Made by a program: the position numbers and the translations under genes. A stretch of DNA of 64,000 bases, taken from NCBI GenBank assembly GCA_014084085.1, contig NPFB01000119.1:115220-179219 (forward strand). Direction: 5' to 3'. Below the pieces are notes generated by a model, which did not search any database, was not told where the DNA came from, and saw only the letters and a program-made list of their open reading frames with translations. Positions within the stretch are counted from its first letter, which is position 1; the number at the start of each line of letters is the position of its first letter. The DNA is from Hondaea fermentalgiana. Taxonomy: Eukaryota; Sar; Bigyra; Thraustochytrida; Thraustochytriidae. This document shows, one piece after another, positions 1-11,600 of the stretch.

Positions 1-1235
1 AAACTACGTCCGACTTGCAATTAATCTGTCTCGGTCTCAGAATTTATCGATTCATTCACGAACGAAATGTTCGTGAAACGGATTGCGGTCCGAAAAAGTT
101 TTCCTTTTCCCTCTTCACTAGCCAGCTGCACGAACTCTTAGTTTTTGACACTCTCTCGGCGCTACGTTGTTGTACCGTATGATGTGTAGGTGCGTGCCTC
201 CGTCTCTCGGTGTCTCTCTGATTTCTCCTGATCTGCATCCAACGACCCTCTTTTGGCTAAGGTTTGGCAGGGGACACCGCTCGCGGGCGAGGCTTGCACC
301 GTGTTTGTTTTCGCGGTTCACTGCGGGCACAGCATCTTGTTAGCAATGAGATCATCACTTCCTGGCCAAAGTTTCCGTTCGACCGTGAGCGCCACGGTCA
401 TTTTCCTGGAACGAGGCGTATATACGCCCTCCTGCTAGCCACTCAGCTGGACTGAAGAACACGGAAAATCGGCCCGGGCCCGGAGCGCCAATTTGCCCCC
501 GATTCCAAGAAAGGATCGCCTCCACGGAGCCACGGCCCAAGCGACCCACTCGGTGCATCCTTGGTTCCGTTGAACAGCCTGTCAGCGGCCTGAGCCTTAC
601 AGCCAGACTCACTGTCAGACTGCCAGCCAGCATTCTCCCGCGTGCAGGCTGCAAGAAGATTTTTTGGAGGGTGGGGTGGGGGGGGGTGCGAGGAGAGCCT
701 GCCAGTGCCGGTCTGCCTGACTCTGAATTTTCGCCATCTCCATGGCCACTGCGCGCGCCAGAATTGCACCATTGATGTGGCTGACTGTGAGACGAGAAAC
801 GGAGCGTCGGCCGATTGCCGGGTGCATTTGCATATAAAATGCAAAAATTGGAAGAATTCAATCGGAAACGGAACCTTTTCTTCTACCCAAAACGAAACGG
901 TTGCAAGTCCAAGGCCTCCAAGCCTAAAGTATACACCACCCGCCCAAGCAGTGAGACAGGACTCGGAGGCCGCCACTGGCCGGTAAAATCATCGTGGAGT
1001 TCGCTGCAGCTGGCTGCCTTTGAGAAAGAAAGACTGACAGGTGGTCGGGATCGATCGAGACAACGGATTCAAAAACCAGGCAAAACCAGGCAATAGCAAA
1101 CCAGAGAGGAGAGCGAGCTTGCAGTCAACATTGATTAATTTGAGTAAGGAGTAAGCTCGAGCTGCACTCGAGGGACGCAGAGCCTACTTCGCGTTAGGCA
1201 TCGCTGCCGAGGAATTATAAAAAGGTGAAGAAGTT
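1..1235. other. Intergenic 3' flank of receptor A, no gene seen
   Basis: This stretch lies downstream of the minus-strand receptor A gene. Open frames occur on both strands but none resembles a known family, and their composition is what GC-rich random sequence gives. A TATA-like element (catataaaatg, about 829-839) and a short G-rich run (about 666-690) are visible. There is no supported gene or RNA. Confidence 0.6.
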
Positions 1236-4200
1236 TTAACTTGGCGCAACAGCCGTAGTAACTGAGCCGTTCACAGAGGGAATCGTTTGATTGATCGACT
1301 TGACCGTGGCGACGTTCGACTTGTTGTTCGACTTGCTGTGAAGCGCTGAAGTTCCTGTACCGGAGGAGTCGGGCGGGCCAAACATGGAAAAGTACATTTT
1401 CGGGCCGAAGATAAGCAGTGTCGTTGACAAATCATTCAGAAAAACGGCGATACTGCGAATGAAAATTGAGGTACCCGCATCGTCTGCCGTTAAGATGATG
1501 ACTGGAAGCGCCAGCAACAGAACCTGAAGGTTACCAATCATGGCCAAGCTCAAGTACTTTGTCTCTGCAAAGACGCCGTTCACCTTGCGGCACTGGTAGC
1601 TCAAGTTTGCGCCATAAAAGAGAAGACTGAGATGGTAGGCCGCCAAGAGTCCGACAAAAGTTGACGCCAAAGGGCTCTTACACGAACCATTGAGAGGGTC
1701 CTCGTCAGGTCGCTCAAACTTGAGGGGGTCAATCACAGTCCAAAGCATGAGCAAGAGAACCTCCACCGAAAGGAGGCCGACCAAGAACATCAAGGTCACG
1801 CGGAGCGAGACGCCCTTGACCTTTTTCAGCGATGCCGCGCTCTTGAACACCTTGGCGACTCGGCGAAGCTTTACAATCATACTGCAGTACGTGAGTGCGA
1901 ATCCGAGGCCATAAAACCATGGCTGCGCCATGCAGGCAATGTTTGCCCGTGCGTTGGCCCCGCTGCCGGCAGGGCGACCGACGCTATCATCGATGGTCAT
2001 CATGAAAATTGTGCTCGACGACACCATGGTACCAGCGCCCACAAGGACAAGTAGCATTGGTTGCGAGACTCGAACGATGGTGGTCTTGCGCATGGCGACC
2101 GTCCACGTGATGCAGAGCAAGGCAACGCCGAGGTTGAGCGAGCCGAGGGCCTGGGCAATACTCTTCACGCTAAGGATCGACATTTTCTCCTCATCTTCAA
2201 TGCATGTCATTACGAGGGTGTTGGTGAAAGTGTTCGTGCACGCGCTTTCCTCCGTGCTGTTTTCATACTGCACAGTATAGTAAAAGCCGCACTCGCAGCG
2301 AAGAGGGAGTCCCGTGCCATGATCGACGCAATATGCGTTTTCCGGGCATCCCGCGGAGCATAAGGTCGGGGCTGGTTCGTTAGAGAACATGGTGAGCACG
2401 TAGTACGTCGATTCGGATCCGCTGGCGGTAGGGCGTTTGGCAGCCTGTACAAAGATCACCTTGCTGGTGATTGAGCCATACGCATCGTTCCACGCCACCT
2501 CAAAGGCCTCGCCTCCGACCTCGAAAGCCTTTGCACGAAGTGTCGTCTCGAAGTCGTTGCCGAGCGACGACACGGCTTCATGTTGCTGAACGTAGGTGAC
2601 AAAGGTCTCTCCTTTCACAGCGGTTTCCCAGTCGTCACGCCCTGCTGCGTCTTCGAGCGCAAGAATGGCAAAGTTTTCGTCCAGAACGATGGCATTAAAG
2701 TCTGGACCTACAGCATAGGTCTGGTCGAGAGGACTGTTGATAGCGGTCAAAAGTGTCTCGAGATCCTGGGCAGAAGATGCGAGCTGGATTTCAGAGACGA
2801 GGTGGCCGATGAGAGCCTTTGCATTCACCTCTGAGCACTCGTGCGCGTAGTCCGCTGAGCAGTCTTCAACGATTGGTGCGCGATCCCGTCTGTAGCCGCT
2901 GAGCAAGTAGTATGCGCGTTCGTACTTGTTCACTTTGGTGACATAGCCTGCAAAGTCAGCAGCCATCCCATCACCCGGCAGAGCTATCCAGCCGCCACCT
3001 TGATTGGCGAGTGCCACGAGCGCGGCGTGCGATGTATCTGCGTTCGCGATCTCTCGGGCCGCAAAGGCTGCGGTGACGTCCTCTCCCCACGTTGTGTCGT
3101 CGAGGCTATCTGCCATGACGGTTCGATTTTCCACATCGACGACCAAGACTCCAAAGCCGAGGTCCATGCGATAAGGGTCAGAGGCAAGCTCATCAAAACC
3201 TGTTTCTGTAACGGTGAGCAGCTCGACTTCGGCATGCGCGCTGAGCGATAAGGCGTTTCCAATAGCGCATGGCTCACTGTAGTTTGCGGAACATGTAGCA
3301 CATAGCGCAGATGGTGTTGCTGGGTCCCGGGTATGCATAAATCCAGCGCCAAGATAGTACTGCTGGCCAAAGAGCTCAACACCGACAACAAAGCTCACCT
3401 TGACCTGGGTAGGGACCGACAAAAACCAATCATAACGGGCCCATCCTCCACCTCGTTGAGCAGCGTCGGAAAAGGCAACCTCGAGAATTGTTCCATTAAA
3501 GAAATCATACTCCTCGAAAAGCTCATATGTTGTTAAACCAATCCAATCGGGGTTTGAATGCGCCACGAATATGTTTGTCCCGGATGGACCGCCCATTGAG
3601 CTCGAAAATACGTACCAACTTCCATCTACAAAAGTAGTGTCTTCTGGATAAGTCATCTCGGTCCAAAGAGCACGCAAATCAGCAGGCGTTCTAACTGAGA
3701 GCGCGTGCGAAAGTGCGCTGCCAACAAGGGACCGCACATTAGTAATACTGCAGCGCCGATTGACGTTGACAGGGCAAGCATCGACGTCCATACGCGGCAA
3801 GCTTCTCTGGGCCAAGCTTGCCATCACAACAAATGTCTCGCCAGCATCGTTCGTGGCCTCGCGGACGTACATGAGATGCCGGATGGGATCAGGAAAAACA
3901 TCGTCCTCCGAGACAAAAGTGAACTTGAGCCAACCTGACCCTTGAGAACTCGTCACGGCCTGACGAATCTCGTCGGAAATCTCTTCTTGTTGAACGAGCG
4001 TAGAGGAGGCCATTGCAATCTTATCCAGCGTAAGCCCGTTGAAATTTGTATCTCGGCCGTTTGCGAGGCAGGCCATAGATGTTGCGTTGAAGATATAGGG
4101 AGTAAATCCAAAGTTCACGTTGTGTTCGCCTGCATCTACGTTCGCCAGAATCGACGCTGTGTTGGACGTCACTTCGATCCGCGCGACAAGGCTCTCTACG

Positions 4201-4367
4201 AGACGGTACACGTTGTTGAATGCGCATGGCGTGGCGTAGCTCGCAGAACATGCTGGAAAGATGGGCACGATTTGGTTGTCAAGCAGGTGAATCTCATCTT
4301 GTGCGCTCACGCATGATGCTAGACAGGCTGCAAGTGCCGCCAGCACCAAGGCTGCTCTTTGCGCCAT
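1236..4367 (-). CDS. Tandem Cache-like / EGF-like / class C seven-helix receptor (receptor A)
   Basis: A 1043-residue cell-surface receptor candidate. The ATG at 4365-4367 opens a signal peptide (about residues 1-22, ending near SCVSA). Four repeats follow, each introduced by a short Cys-containing motif (ACSASYATPC near 38, ACPVNVNRRC near 198, CSANYSEPC near 360, CSADYAHEC near 508). They contain sCache_2-type signatures such as DGSWYVF and GGGWARYDW. An EGF-like module lies near 668-700 (CSAGCPENAYC, CECGFYY). Seven hydrophobic helices span about 734-990 and carry class C/GABA-B-type marks: VSQPMLLVLVG, ACMAQPWFYGLGFALTY, KLRRVAKVF, WTVIDPL and FAETKYLSLA. The cytoplasmic tail is short and Ser/Asn-rich. 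Cache domains sense small ligands in other proteins; ligand and G protein here are unknown. Its closest relative in the window is receptor B at 33735-36977, on the other strand. Family assignment is by motif reading, so the 7TM call is firmer than the Cache call. Confidence 0.85.
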   Translation of the reverse strand: MAQRAALVLAALAACLASCVSAQDEIHLLDNQIVPIFPACSASYATPCAFNNVYRLVESLVARIEVTSNTASILANVDAGEHNVNFGFTPYIFNATSMACLANGRDTNFNGLTLDKIAMASSTLVQQEEISDEIRQAVTSSQGSGWLKFTFVSEDDVFPDPIRHLMYVREATNDAGETFVVMASLAQRSLPRMDVDACPVNVNRRCSITNVRSLVGSALSHALSVRTPADLRALWTEMTYPEDTTFVDGSWYVFSSSMGGPSGTNIFVAHSNPDWIGLTTYELFEEYDFFNGTILEVAFSDAAQRGGGWARYDWFLSVPTQVKVSFVVGVELFGQQYYLGAGFMHTRDPATPSALCATCSANYSEPCAIGNALSLSAHAEVELLTVTETGFDELASDPYRMDLGFGVLVVDVENRTVMADSLDDTTWGEDVTAAFAAREIANADTSHAALVALANQGGGWIALPGDGMAADFAGYVTKVNKYERAYYLLSGYRRDRAPIVEDCSADYAHECSEVNAKALIGHLVSEIQLASSAQDLETLLTAINSPLDQTYAVGPDFNAIVLDENFAILALEDAAGRDDWETAVKGETFVTYVQQHEAVSSLGNDFETTLRAKAFEVGGEAFEVAWNDAYGSITSKVIFVQAAKRPTASGSESTYYVLTMFSNEPAPTLCSAGCPENAYCVDHGTGLPLRCECGFYYTVQYENSTEESACTNTFTNTLVMTCIEDEEKMSILSVKSIAQALGSLNLGVALLCITWTVAMRKTTIVRVSQPMLLVLVGAGTMVSSSTIFMMTIDDSVGRPAGSGANARANIACMAQPWFYGLGFALTYCSMIVKLRRVAKVFKSAASLKKVKGVSLRVTLMFLVGLLSVEVLLLMLWTVIDPLKFERPDEDPLNGSCKSPLASTFVGLLAAYHLSLLFYGANLSYQCRKVNGVFAETKYLSLAMIGNLQVLLLALPVIILTADDAGTSIFIRSIAVFLNDLSTTLLIFGPKMYFSMFGPPDSSGTGTSALHSKSNNKSNVATVKSINQTIPSVNGSVTTAVAPS

Positions 4368-5567
4368 GATTCGCGCAGCTTGTTTCGTTTCGGTGACTAT
4401 GAAGTACGCAAAGGAACGTATCTCGCAATTTCGGAATTGCTTTGGAGAATGTTTGGTGCTTACGAAGTCAGAGGCTGTGCTGCGCTAGTGGCTGTGGAGC
4501 TAGTTGTGTGATACGTTGATACGGTTGAGTGATCGCTGTCAAGGACAGAACCAAAACTCGCCTTTACCAACATCAGGACGGGGGGGGGGGGGTGTGAGCT
4601 TCTCGAGTAGACATTGTATTCGTTACAAGCCGTATCTTTACCACTCAAGCAAGGACATACTACACAGGGCAAGCAACAGTAGTCTCGAAGCTAAGAGGCT
4701 TTCGAAAGTGTGCCGGCCGTAGGATTGAACGACATTTTGGGTGTTCTCTGATTTTTTTGACAGTTTCGTTTTATGGGCAACAATGCTCGGTACACGCCCT
4801 AGCCTTGCCAAACAAACTCCATATCATTCCTTCAAGCTGTCAGGAGTGGCCAGTCTTAAAGGTGGACATTTTGTTTCGTCTTGGGTTCAACCTGCTCTTC
4901 AAGTTGCTTGCGGTGGCTTCGAGGGCATTTCAGCCACACGGATCTTCATTTCCTGCGGCAGTTACCACAATAAGGTCAGGGGACCTTTAATCTTGGTAAC
5001 CACTTGGTCACGCCACCGCCACTTGGGTGACTTTTGGCACCGCTCATATTTATAAAGGGGCCAGTGAAACGACCACAGAACACCACGGCAGCTTGCTCTC
5101 TGGAATGAGCCGTTGAAATATCTGGTAAGCCTCTTTCCGCCTCGGTGGCATTCGTCGCCGCGCTGTATTGTCTATAGTGCGCTCGAGGCTTTGTCTGGTG
5201 CGCGCTTGGGACTTTGCCTGAACGTTGTCGTGCCATGCCGTGCCATGACGGGCCGCACCGCGCCGCGCCGCGCCACGCCCGGACCCGGGCCGCGCCGCAC
5301 GTGACCTCTAACGGACAGCCAGGAATCCAGCACGAGCGCGAAGGGCCCAACTGGAATCGCGCAGATGACACCAACCATGCTGGAGAGATCCTCTCGGAAA
5401 ATGTGTATGTGTGTGTCCCAACGCATTTTCGTGATGAGCTGCTCGATTGCAATTCGAATGCTGACTTTTGGCACGGCTGGCCTCAGCGCCCTTGAAGGAT
5501 AAGGGCAGTTACACGGAACATTCTTTCTCGGTGGCTCATACGATACGACCGGGTGTGGAAGAGACCT
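4368..5567. other. Divergent intergenic region between receptor A and MDN1
   Basis: No gene can be supported here. It should hold the receptor A promoter (minus) and at least part of the MDN1 leader (plus). A run of 12-13 G lies near 4579-4592. A TATA-like element is noted separately near 5046-5059. Around 5225-5300 the sequence is a GC-rich degenerate repeat of gccgcgcc and gccatgcc type. No frame before the gap resembles a midasin N-terminus. Confidence 0.6.
5046..5059 (+). promoter_or_regulatory. TATA-like element, possible MDN1 core promoter
   Basis: The sequence catatttataaagg is a good TATA-box match on the plus strand, about 600 bases before the open midasin frame re-emerges from the gap. 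Its role is inferred from position only, and the true distance to the start codon is hidden by the gap. Confidence 0.3.
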
Positions 5568-5667
5568 NNNNNNNNNNNNNNNNNNNNNNNNNNNNNNNNN
5601 NNNNNNNNNNNNNNNNNNNNNNNNNNNNNNNNNNNNNNNNNNNNNNNNNNNNNNNNNNNNNNNNNNN
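5568..5667. other. Assembly gap (100 N) inside or just upstream of the MDN1 5' coding region
   Basis: Exactly 100 N, the conventional placeholder for a gap of unknown size. The midasin frame is open from the first base after it, so the gap removes the start codon and N-terminal residues. Confidence 0.98.
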
Positions 5668-8600
5668 GCGCTCGCGGCCAGGGCGGGCAGGCTCGGCGAG
5701 GCGAGCGGCGACGCTGGACTCGAGAAGGAAACCCGCGCCGCGGTCGAAAGCCTGGGGAAACTGGTCCGGCGCAAGGGCGAGCGGGCGTGCAGGAAGCAAA
5801 TCGTCGAGGTCCTCGCGGCCGTCGCAGAGGCCGTTCGCGTGAACGATGCATGCGTGCCCGTCGCGCTGGACCTTGTCACGGGCGAGGAGCTTGGCCACGT
5901 TGATGTGCTAGCCGCAGCAGAGAACGCGCAGGATCGAATTGCGGTGTGCAGGGCTTGCGAACTCCTCTTTACGAGTGCCGCAGGCGCCGCTTTCGTGGCG
6001 TCGCGATCTTGGGAACCGCTCTACGCCCTTGTGCTCGACCAGAACGATCTCGTGCGCGCCCACGCATCCAGGGCCGTGCGCGAGCTTCTCGGTCTTCCTC
6101 TTGGCGCGCATGGAGCAAAATTGCAAAAAGCGACCACCGCTGCGCGCGATGCCGCCGCGCTCGCGCCTCCTCCTGTCCGCATTCAACGCGACCTTGAACA
6201 CCTCCTGCTCCAATATCAAGAGCAACAAACAAGCGAGGTCGACGCAAACGTCGCAATGAATGTCTCGAACGAGACTCCTGGCAACAACAGCATTTCTGAG
6301 GCGATCGAGCGCCACTGGGCCAAGGATGGCTCGGCAAGGGCCGTGCGTTCTGCCACCACAGAGAGCAATCTCCGTGCGGCCATGGTTGCACTCCGCAACG
6401 GAGCCCCTGTTCTTCTTGAGGGACGAAGCGGTGCAGGAAAATCACTCCTCGTGCAAGAACTTGCGCGCATGCATGGCAAGGAATCTACCTTGGTGGAATT
6501 ACAACTTGACGACCAAATGGACAGTAAGACGCTCCTTGGCACCTATGTTTGCACTGACGTGCCTGGAGAGTTCCGCTGGCAGCCCGGTGCGCTGACCCAG
6601 GCCGTCCTTAATGGCTGCTGGGTTTTCATCGAAGATATTGACCGTGCGCCCTTTGAAGTCTTAGCGGCCCTTATTCCTCTGTTTGAGTCGCGCCAGCTGC
6701 TTCTTCCCAACCGGGACCAAGTCATTGCAGCAGGCCCGGGATTCCAGCTTTTGGCCACGAGGCGATCGGCTGTTCGGGGCCCGCCACTTCTTGAGCGATT
6801 GTGGACCTCGGTCCACGTCCGTCCGCTGCCACCCAAGGAGCTCCTCGCTGTTGCGAAGGAGCTCTATGCGGACTTGAGTCCATCATTACTCGCCCTGATT
6901 CTCCGCACTTTTCAGTGTATTGTTCAAGACGTTGGATCGGGAAAGCTCCGCGATGGCAAAGTCGACTCCTCTTCCAAAATTGGTAAAGAGGAATCTGAAA
7001 ACAAGATGGAAATCGAAACGCCAGAGGATGAAGGCGACCAGGACGAGATTTTGCCTCTTCCTGTGGACCCTAAACGTGTCATTCCTGGTCGCACTATGTC
7101 AGAGCGCGACCTTTTCAAGTGGCTTCGACGCATTGGGGCACTCGTGAAACTTCATGCACGCGAACGCGCATCAAAGAGCGGCGGGGGTATCTTTCTCACC
7201 GAGCAGGAGCGCGAAGACCTTCTTGTAGAGGCAATGGACTGCTTTGTTGCAGCCATGCCGAGCGTCGAGTCCCGCATTTCCATGGCTCAGTGGCTGGCCG
7301 CAATCTGGCACCTTCCCAAAGAACGTATTCTTCACCGTATTCGATCTTACAAGCCAGAGGTCGTACCTCGGGGGCGATCAGACCCTTCTCTGCGTGTTGG
7401 ACGCGCACGACTGCTCATGTCCGCGCGGGAAGATGCCCAACGCCCCGGCCGCGTTGCTGCTACTGGCGTAAGCATGCGCCTTCTCGAGCAAATCGCTTGT
7501 AGCGTTCAAATGAACGAACCCGTTTTGCTTGTTGGCGAGACAGGTGCAGGGAAAACGTCCATGGTTCAGCATTTGGCGCGCCTGCTCGGCAAGAAGCTCG
7601 TTGTGCAGAACATGCATGTGCAAAGCGACACAACTGAGCTCCTTGGTGGCTTCAAGCCTGTACAATTGCGGCACGTTGCCATGCCTCTTTACGCGCGCTT
7701 CACGCAGCTCTTTTGCGAAACCTTTGCCGAGAGCGCCAATCAGCGATTCCTGCAAGCTGTCGAAGACGCTGTTGCCAAGTCGAACTGGAAAAAGTTGGGC
7801 AAGGCCTGCGTCGCGGCATGCAAGATGGCCGATGCCAAGTGGACCAAGCAGCGCAAAGCCTTGGAGGCAGACGAAGAGGCACCGCGGAAACGCCGTCGTC
7901 GCGGTCGTAGCAATGAGGGTGGCAACGAAGCCGATGACGCAGAGGCAAGCGGCGACGATCTTGAGATGGATGCTCGCGAGCTCGCTGAACGCGAGGCAAT
8001 CTGGGAGGACTTTCGTGCCGAAGTATATCGCTTTGAGCGACAGCGTAAACGTGTTGAAAACAGCTTCGCCTTCTCTTTTGAGGAAGGCGCACTTGTCAAG
8101 GCCATTAGGGCCGGAGATTGGGTACTCCTCGATGAGATAAACCTCGCAAGCGGCGAGACGCTCGAGCGTTTGAGTGCCCTACTCGATGACGAAGACGGCA
8201 CGCTGTCCCTCACGGAAAGAGGCGATCTGGAGCGCGTGGAGCGCCATCCAGACTTTCGCATCTTTGCAGCAATGAATCCAGCCACCGACGTGGGCAAGCG
8301 TGACCTTCCACCGGCGTTGCGGAGCCGCTTTACCGAGCTTTTCGTCGACGAGGTCGAAGATGCCGCCGATCTTCAGCTCGTAGTCGGGCTCTATTTGGAC
8401 GACATTCCCAATCCGCCCGTGCATGAAATCGTCGACCTTTACCTCACGGCGCGCAAGCGTGCAAACGAGCAAACCTTGCTGGATGGTGCCAATCAGCCGC
8501 CAAGGTACAGTCTGCGGACCTTGTGCCGCGCCCTGCTCACGACGAGAGTTCTTCTCACCAAAGGCTTTGGCCTTGCACGTGCGCTATACGAGAGCTTCGT

Positions 8601-11600
8601 CATGACCTTTGCGACTCTTCTCAACGAGAAGTCGCTCAAAGCCATGTCCAAACTGCTGAAAAAGACCTTCGTTGCTGATGTTAGTGTCAAGGCCTTGGAG
8701 AGCGCCCCTCGTTGTCCAGGAACCAAGAGCACGCGCAACAACTACATTCTCTGCGACAAGTTCTGGCTTCTCAAGGGCCCGCGCTTGACCCGTCCAGCCG
8801 CAGACGCAATGCCCGAGTCCAGCCCAGCGGCAGAAGCCCTTAAGCTTGAGGCAGCGGCCGAGGACCGGGCGGCTGCGAGCCTTATTTCCTCCTTTGTGGA
8901 GACACCCCTTGTCTTGCGTAATATTCAGGCGCTTGCGCGAGCGATCGCAGCGCAAAAGTATCCCGTGTTGCTCCAAGGACCCACAAGTAGCGGCAAAACC
9001 ACCATGGTGTCGTACCTAGCAGCGAAGGCAGGCTACAAGTGTGTTCGTATTAATAATCACGAACATACCGACCTGCAGGAGTACATGGGTTCCTACGTGA
9101 GCGACGAGAGGGGTAACCTCGTCTTCCGCGAGGGTGCCCTGGTGGAAGCCGTGCGGAATGGCTATTGGATTGTGCTCGACGAGCTGAACCTTGCGCCTTC
9201 CGAAGTCCTCGAGGCTCTGAACCGTCTTCTGGACGACAACCGCGAGGTTTTTATTCCAGAAACCCAAGAAGTCGTCAAGCCGCATCCGAACTTTATGCTT
9301 TTCGCGACGCAGAACCCGCCGGGTCTCTACGGCGGCCGCAAGATGCTTTCGCGCGCGTTTAGGAACCGGTTTCTCGAGCTGCATGTTGGCGAGATCCCGA
9401 CAAAGGAGCTGGAGACGATCCTGAACAAGCGCTGCGCGCTCGCGCCGACATTTTGCAAAGTCTTGGTCAATGTGATGACGGACTTGCAAATGCACCGTCA
9501 ACAGAGTAAACTTTTTGCTGGCAAGGAAGGCTTCATTACCCCGCGCGACCTTTTGCGGTGGGCTAATCGGAATCCCACGACTTACGAGGAACTTGCCGTA
9601 GAGGGTTTTCGTCTTCTCGGTGACCGTGTCCGGTCAGATGCTGACAAGAGAATTGTGCAGGACGTGATTGAAAAGCGCTGCAAGACACAACTCACGGATG
9701 CCCTCTTGTACCCTGCTGGGGAAGGCACAGCATTTGCAGGTTGTTCCGGAGAACGCGCACAGGCCGAGGGCGTGAGCAAGGTTGTCCCAACGCGCGCCAT
9801 GCGGCGAACGTACGCCCTTGTGCGACGCTGCCTCGAGGTGAAGGAGCCCGCTCTTCTCATTGGCGAAACGGGATGCGGCAAAACCACCGTGTGCCAGATG
9901 CTTGCCATCGAGGCGGATCTGGCTCTGCAAATTCTCAATTGTCACCAAAACACCGACACGGCTGATATTCTCGGTAGTCTGCGGCCGATGCGCAACAAGA
10001 ACCAGCTTCAAACGCGTGCATGGGAGCTCGCATCAGCACATGGCTGGGATCGCGACTCTTGCGCGAGCCTTGATGAGCTCGAGTCTCGCGCGACGTCTCG
10101 GGTGAACTCTTTGGCAGATGCATCCGAGGACTCCCGGGCTTCTCTTCAAGAGATCATTTCACTCGTGCGGCGCTACAGAGCCCTCTTTGAATGGCAGGAC
10201 GGTCCATTGATTGACTCCATGCGAAAGGGCGACATGTTCTTGCTCGACGAACTTTCGCTGGCCGAGGATGCCGTGCTCGAGCGACTCAATAGTGTTCTCG
10301 AGCCTTCCCGCACGCTCTTTCTTGCTGAACGGGGCGGCGATCAAGTAGAGGAGATCGTCGCACACGATACCTTTCGCATTTTGGCCACAATGAACCCGGG
10401 TGGTGATTACGGCAAGCGCGAACTTTCACCCGCGCTTCGGAATCGCTTCACAGAAATTTGGATCCCACCCGTGCACGACGAGGCCGACCTTGTTCTCATT
10501 TTGCAGCGGCATTTGAACGCAGTTGCAGCGTCGGCGGGGATGAAGGATGCAGAGGCCCGCTCTGCTCTCGCGCAGGCCCTCGCTACTTTCTACACGTGGT
10601 TTAATGGGCCCGCACAGAATGACCACGCGCTCATTCAGCTCACCCTTCGTGATCTCATTTCCTGGGCCGCTTTTATGGTGCACGTCACGCAAACTGCAAA
10701 CATTGAGCCATGGACGGCGTTCCTTCATGGCGCAGGCCTCGTCCTCCTCGATGGTCTTGGTCTGGGCTCGGGCGTTTCCGAGGAAAGCTGCCGTAGCCTT
10801 CGTGCAAAGTCATGCGCGTTTCTCCTTGAACTAGTGCCTCTGGACACCCAGGTTGCGGTGCGCGAGAAGGGTGATCTCTTGCTTCGAAGCTTTTTCGTGG
10901 AGAATACCCGTGACGCTCCCATGATGCGCAAATTGGGCCCTTCTGGGGACATGAGCGTTAGTGTCGTTGTGTCCGACGAAGCCATCGTGCACATGAGTAC
11001 CGAGGAAGATTTGGACTCGCGTTTTGGTTTGCATCCCTTTTACATCTCGCGTGGCCCTGTGGGTGACACTCTGTCTGGCCCCGACGGCGTAGGGTACGCC
11101 CTTGACGCGCCGACGACCTCGGAAAACCTTGCACGAGTTCTTCGCGCCATGCAGCTGGAGCGCCCCATCCTATTGGAGGGTAGCCCTGGCGTTGGTAAGA
11201 CCAGTCTCATTGACTCTCTTGCGAAACGATCGGGTCATCGCCTCGTACGCATCAATCTTTCGGAGCAGACAGATTTTGCTGATCTAATTGGGTCTGATAT
11301 TCCCGCTGCGGCCAACTCGACCGAGGAAGGTGCTGTCGCGGACAAGGTCTCCTCGGGAGCGAAATTTACCTGGAGTGACGGCGTTTTCCTCGCTGCTCTC
11401 AAGGCAGGAGACTGGGTCCTGCTCGATGAATTGAATCTGGCATCCCAGTCGGTGCTCGAAGGCCTCAACGCATGTCTCGATCATCGAGGCACTGTGTACG
11501 TGCCAGAGCTGAACCAGTCTTTTCACTGCCCGCCATCCTTTCGGGTGTTCGCGGCACAGAACCCGGTGCAGCAAGGCGGCGGAAGAAAGGGTTTGCCCAA

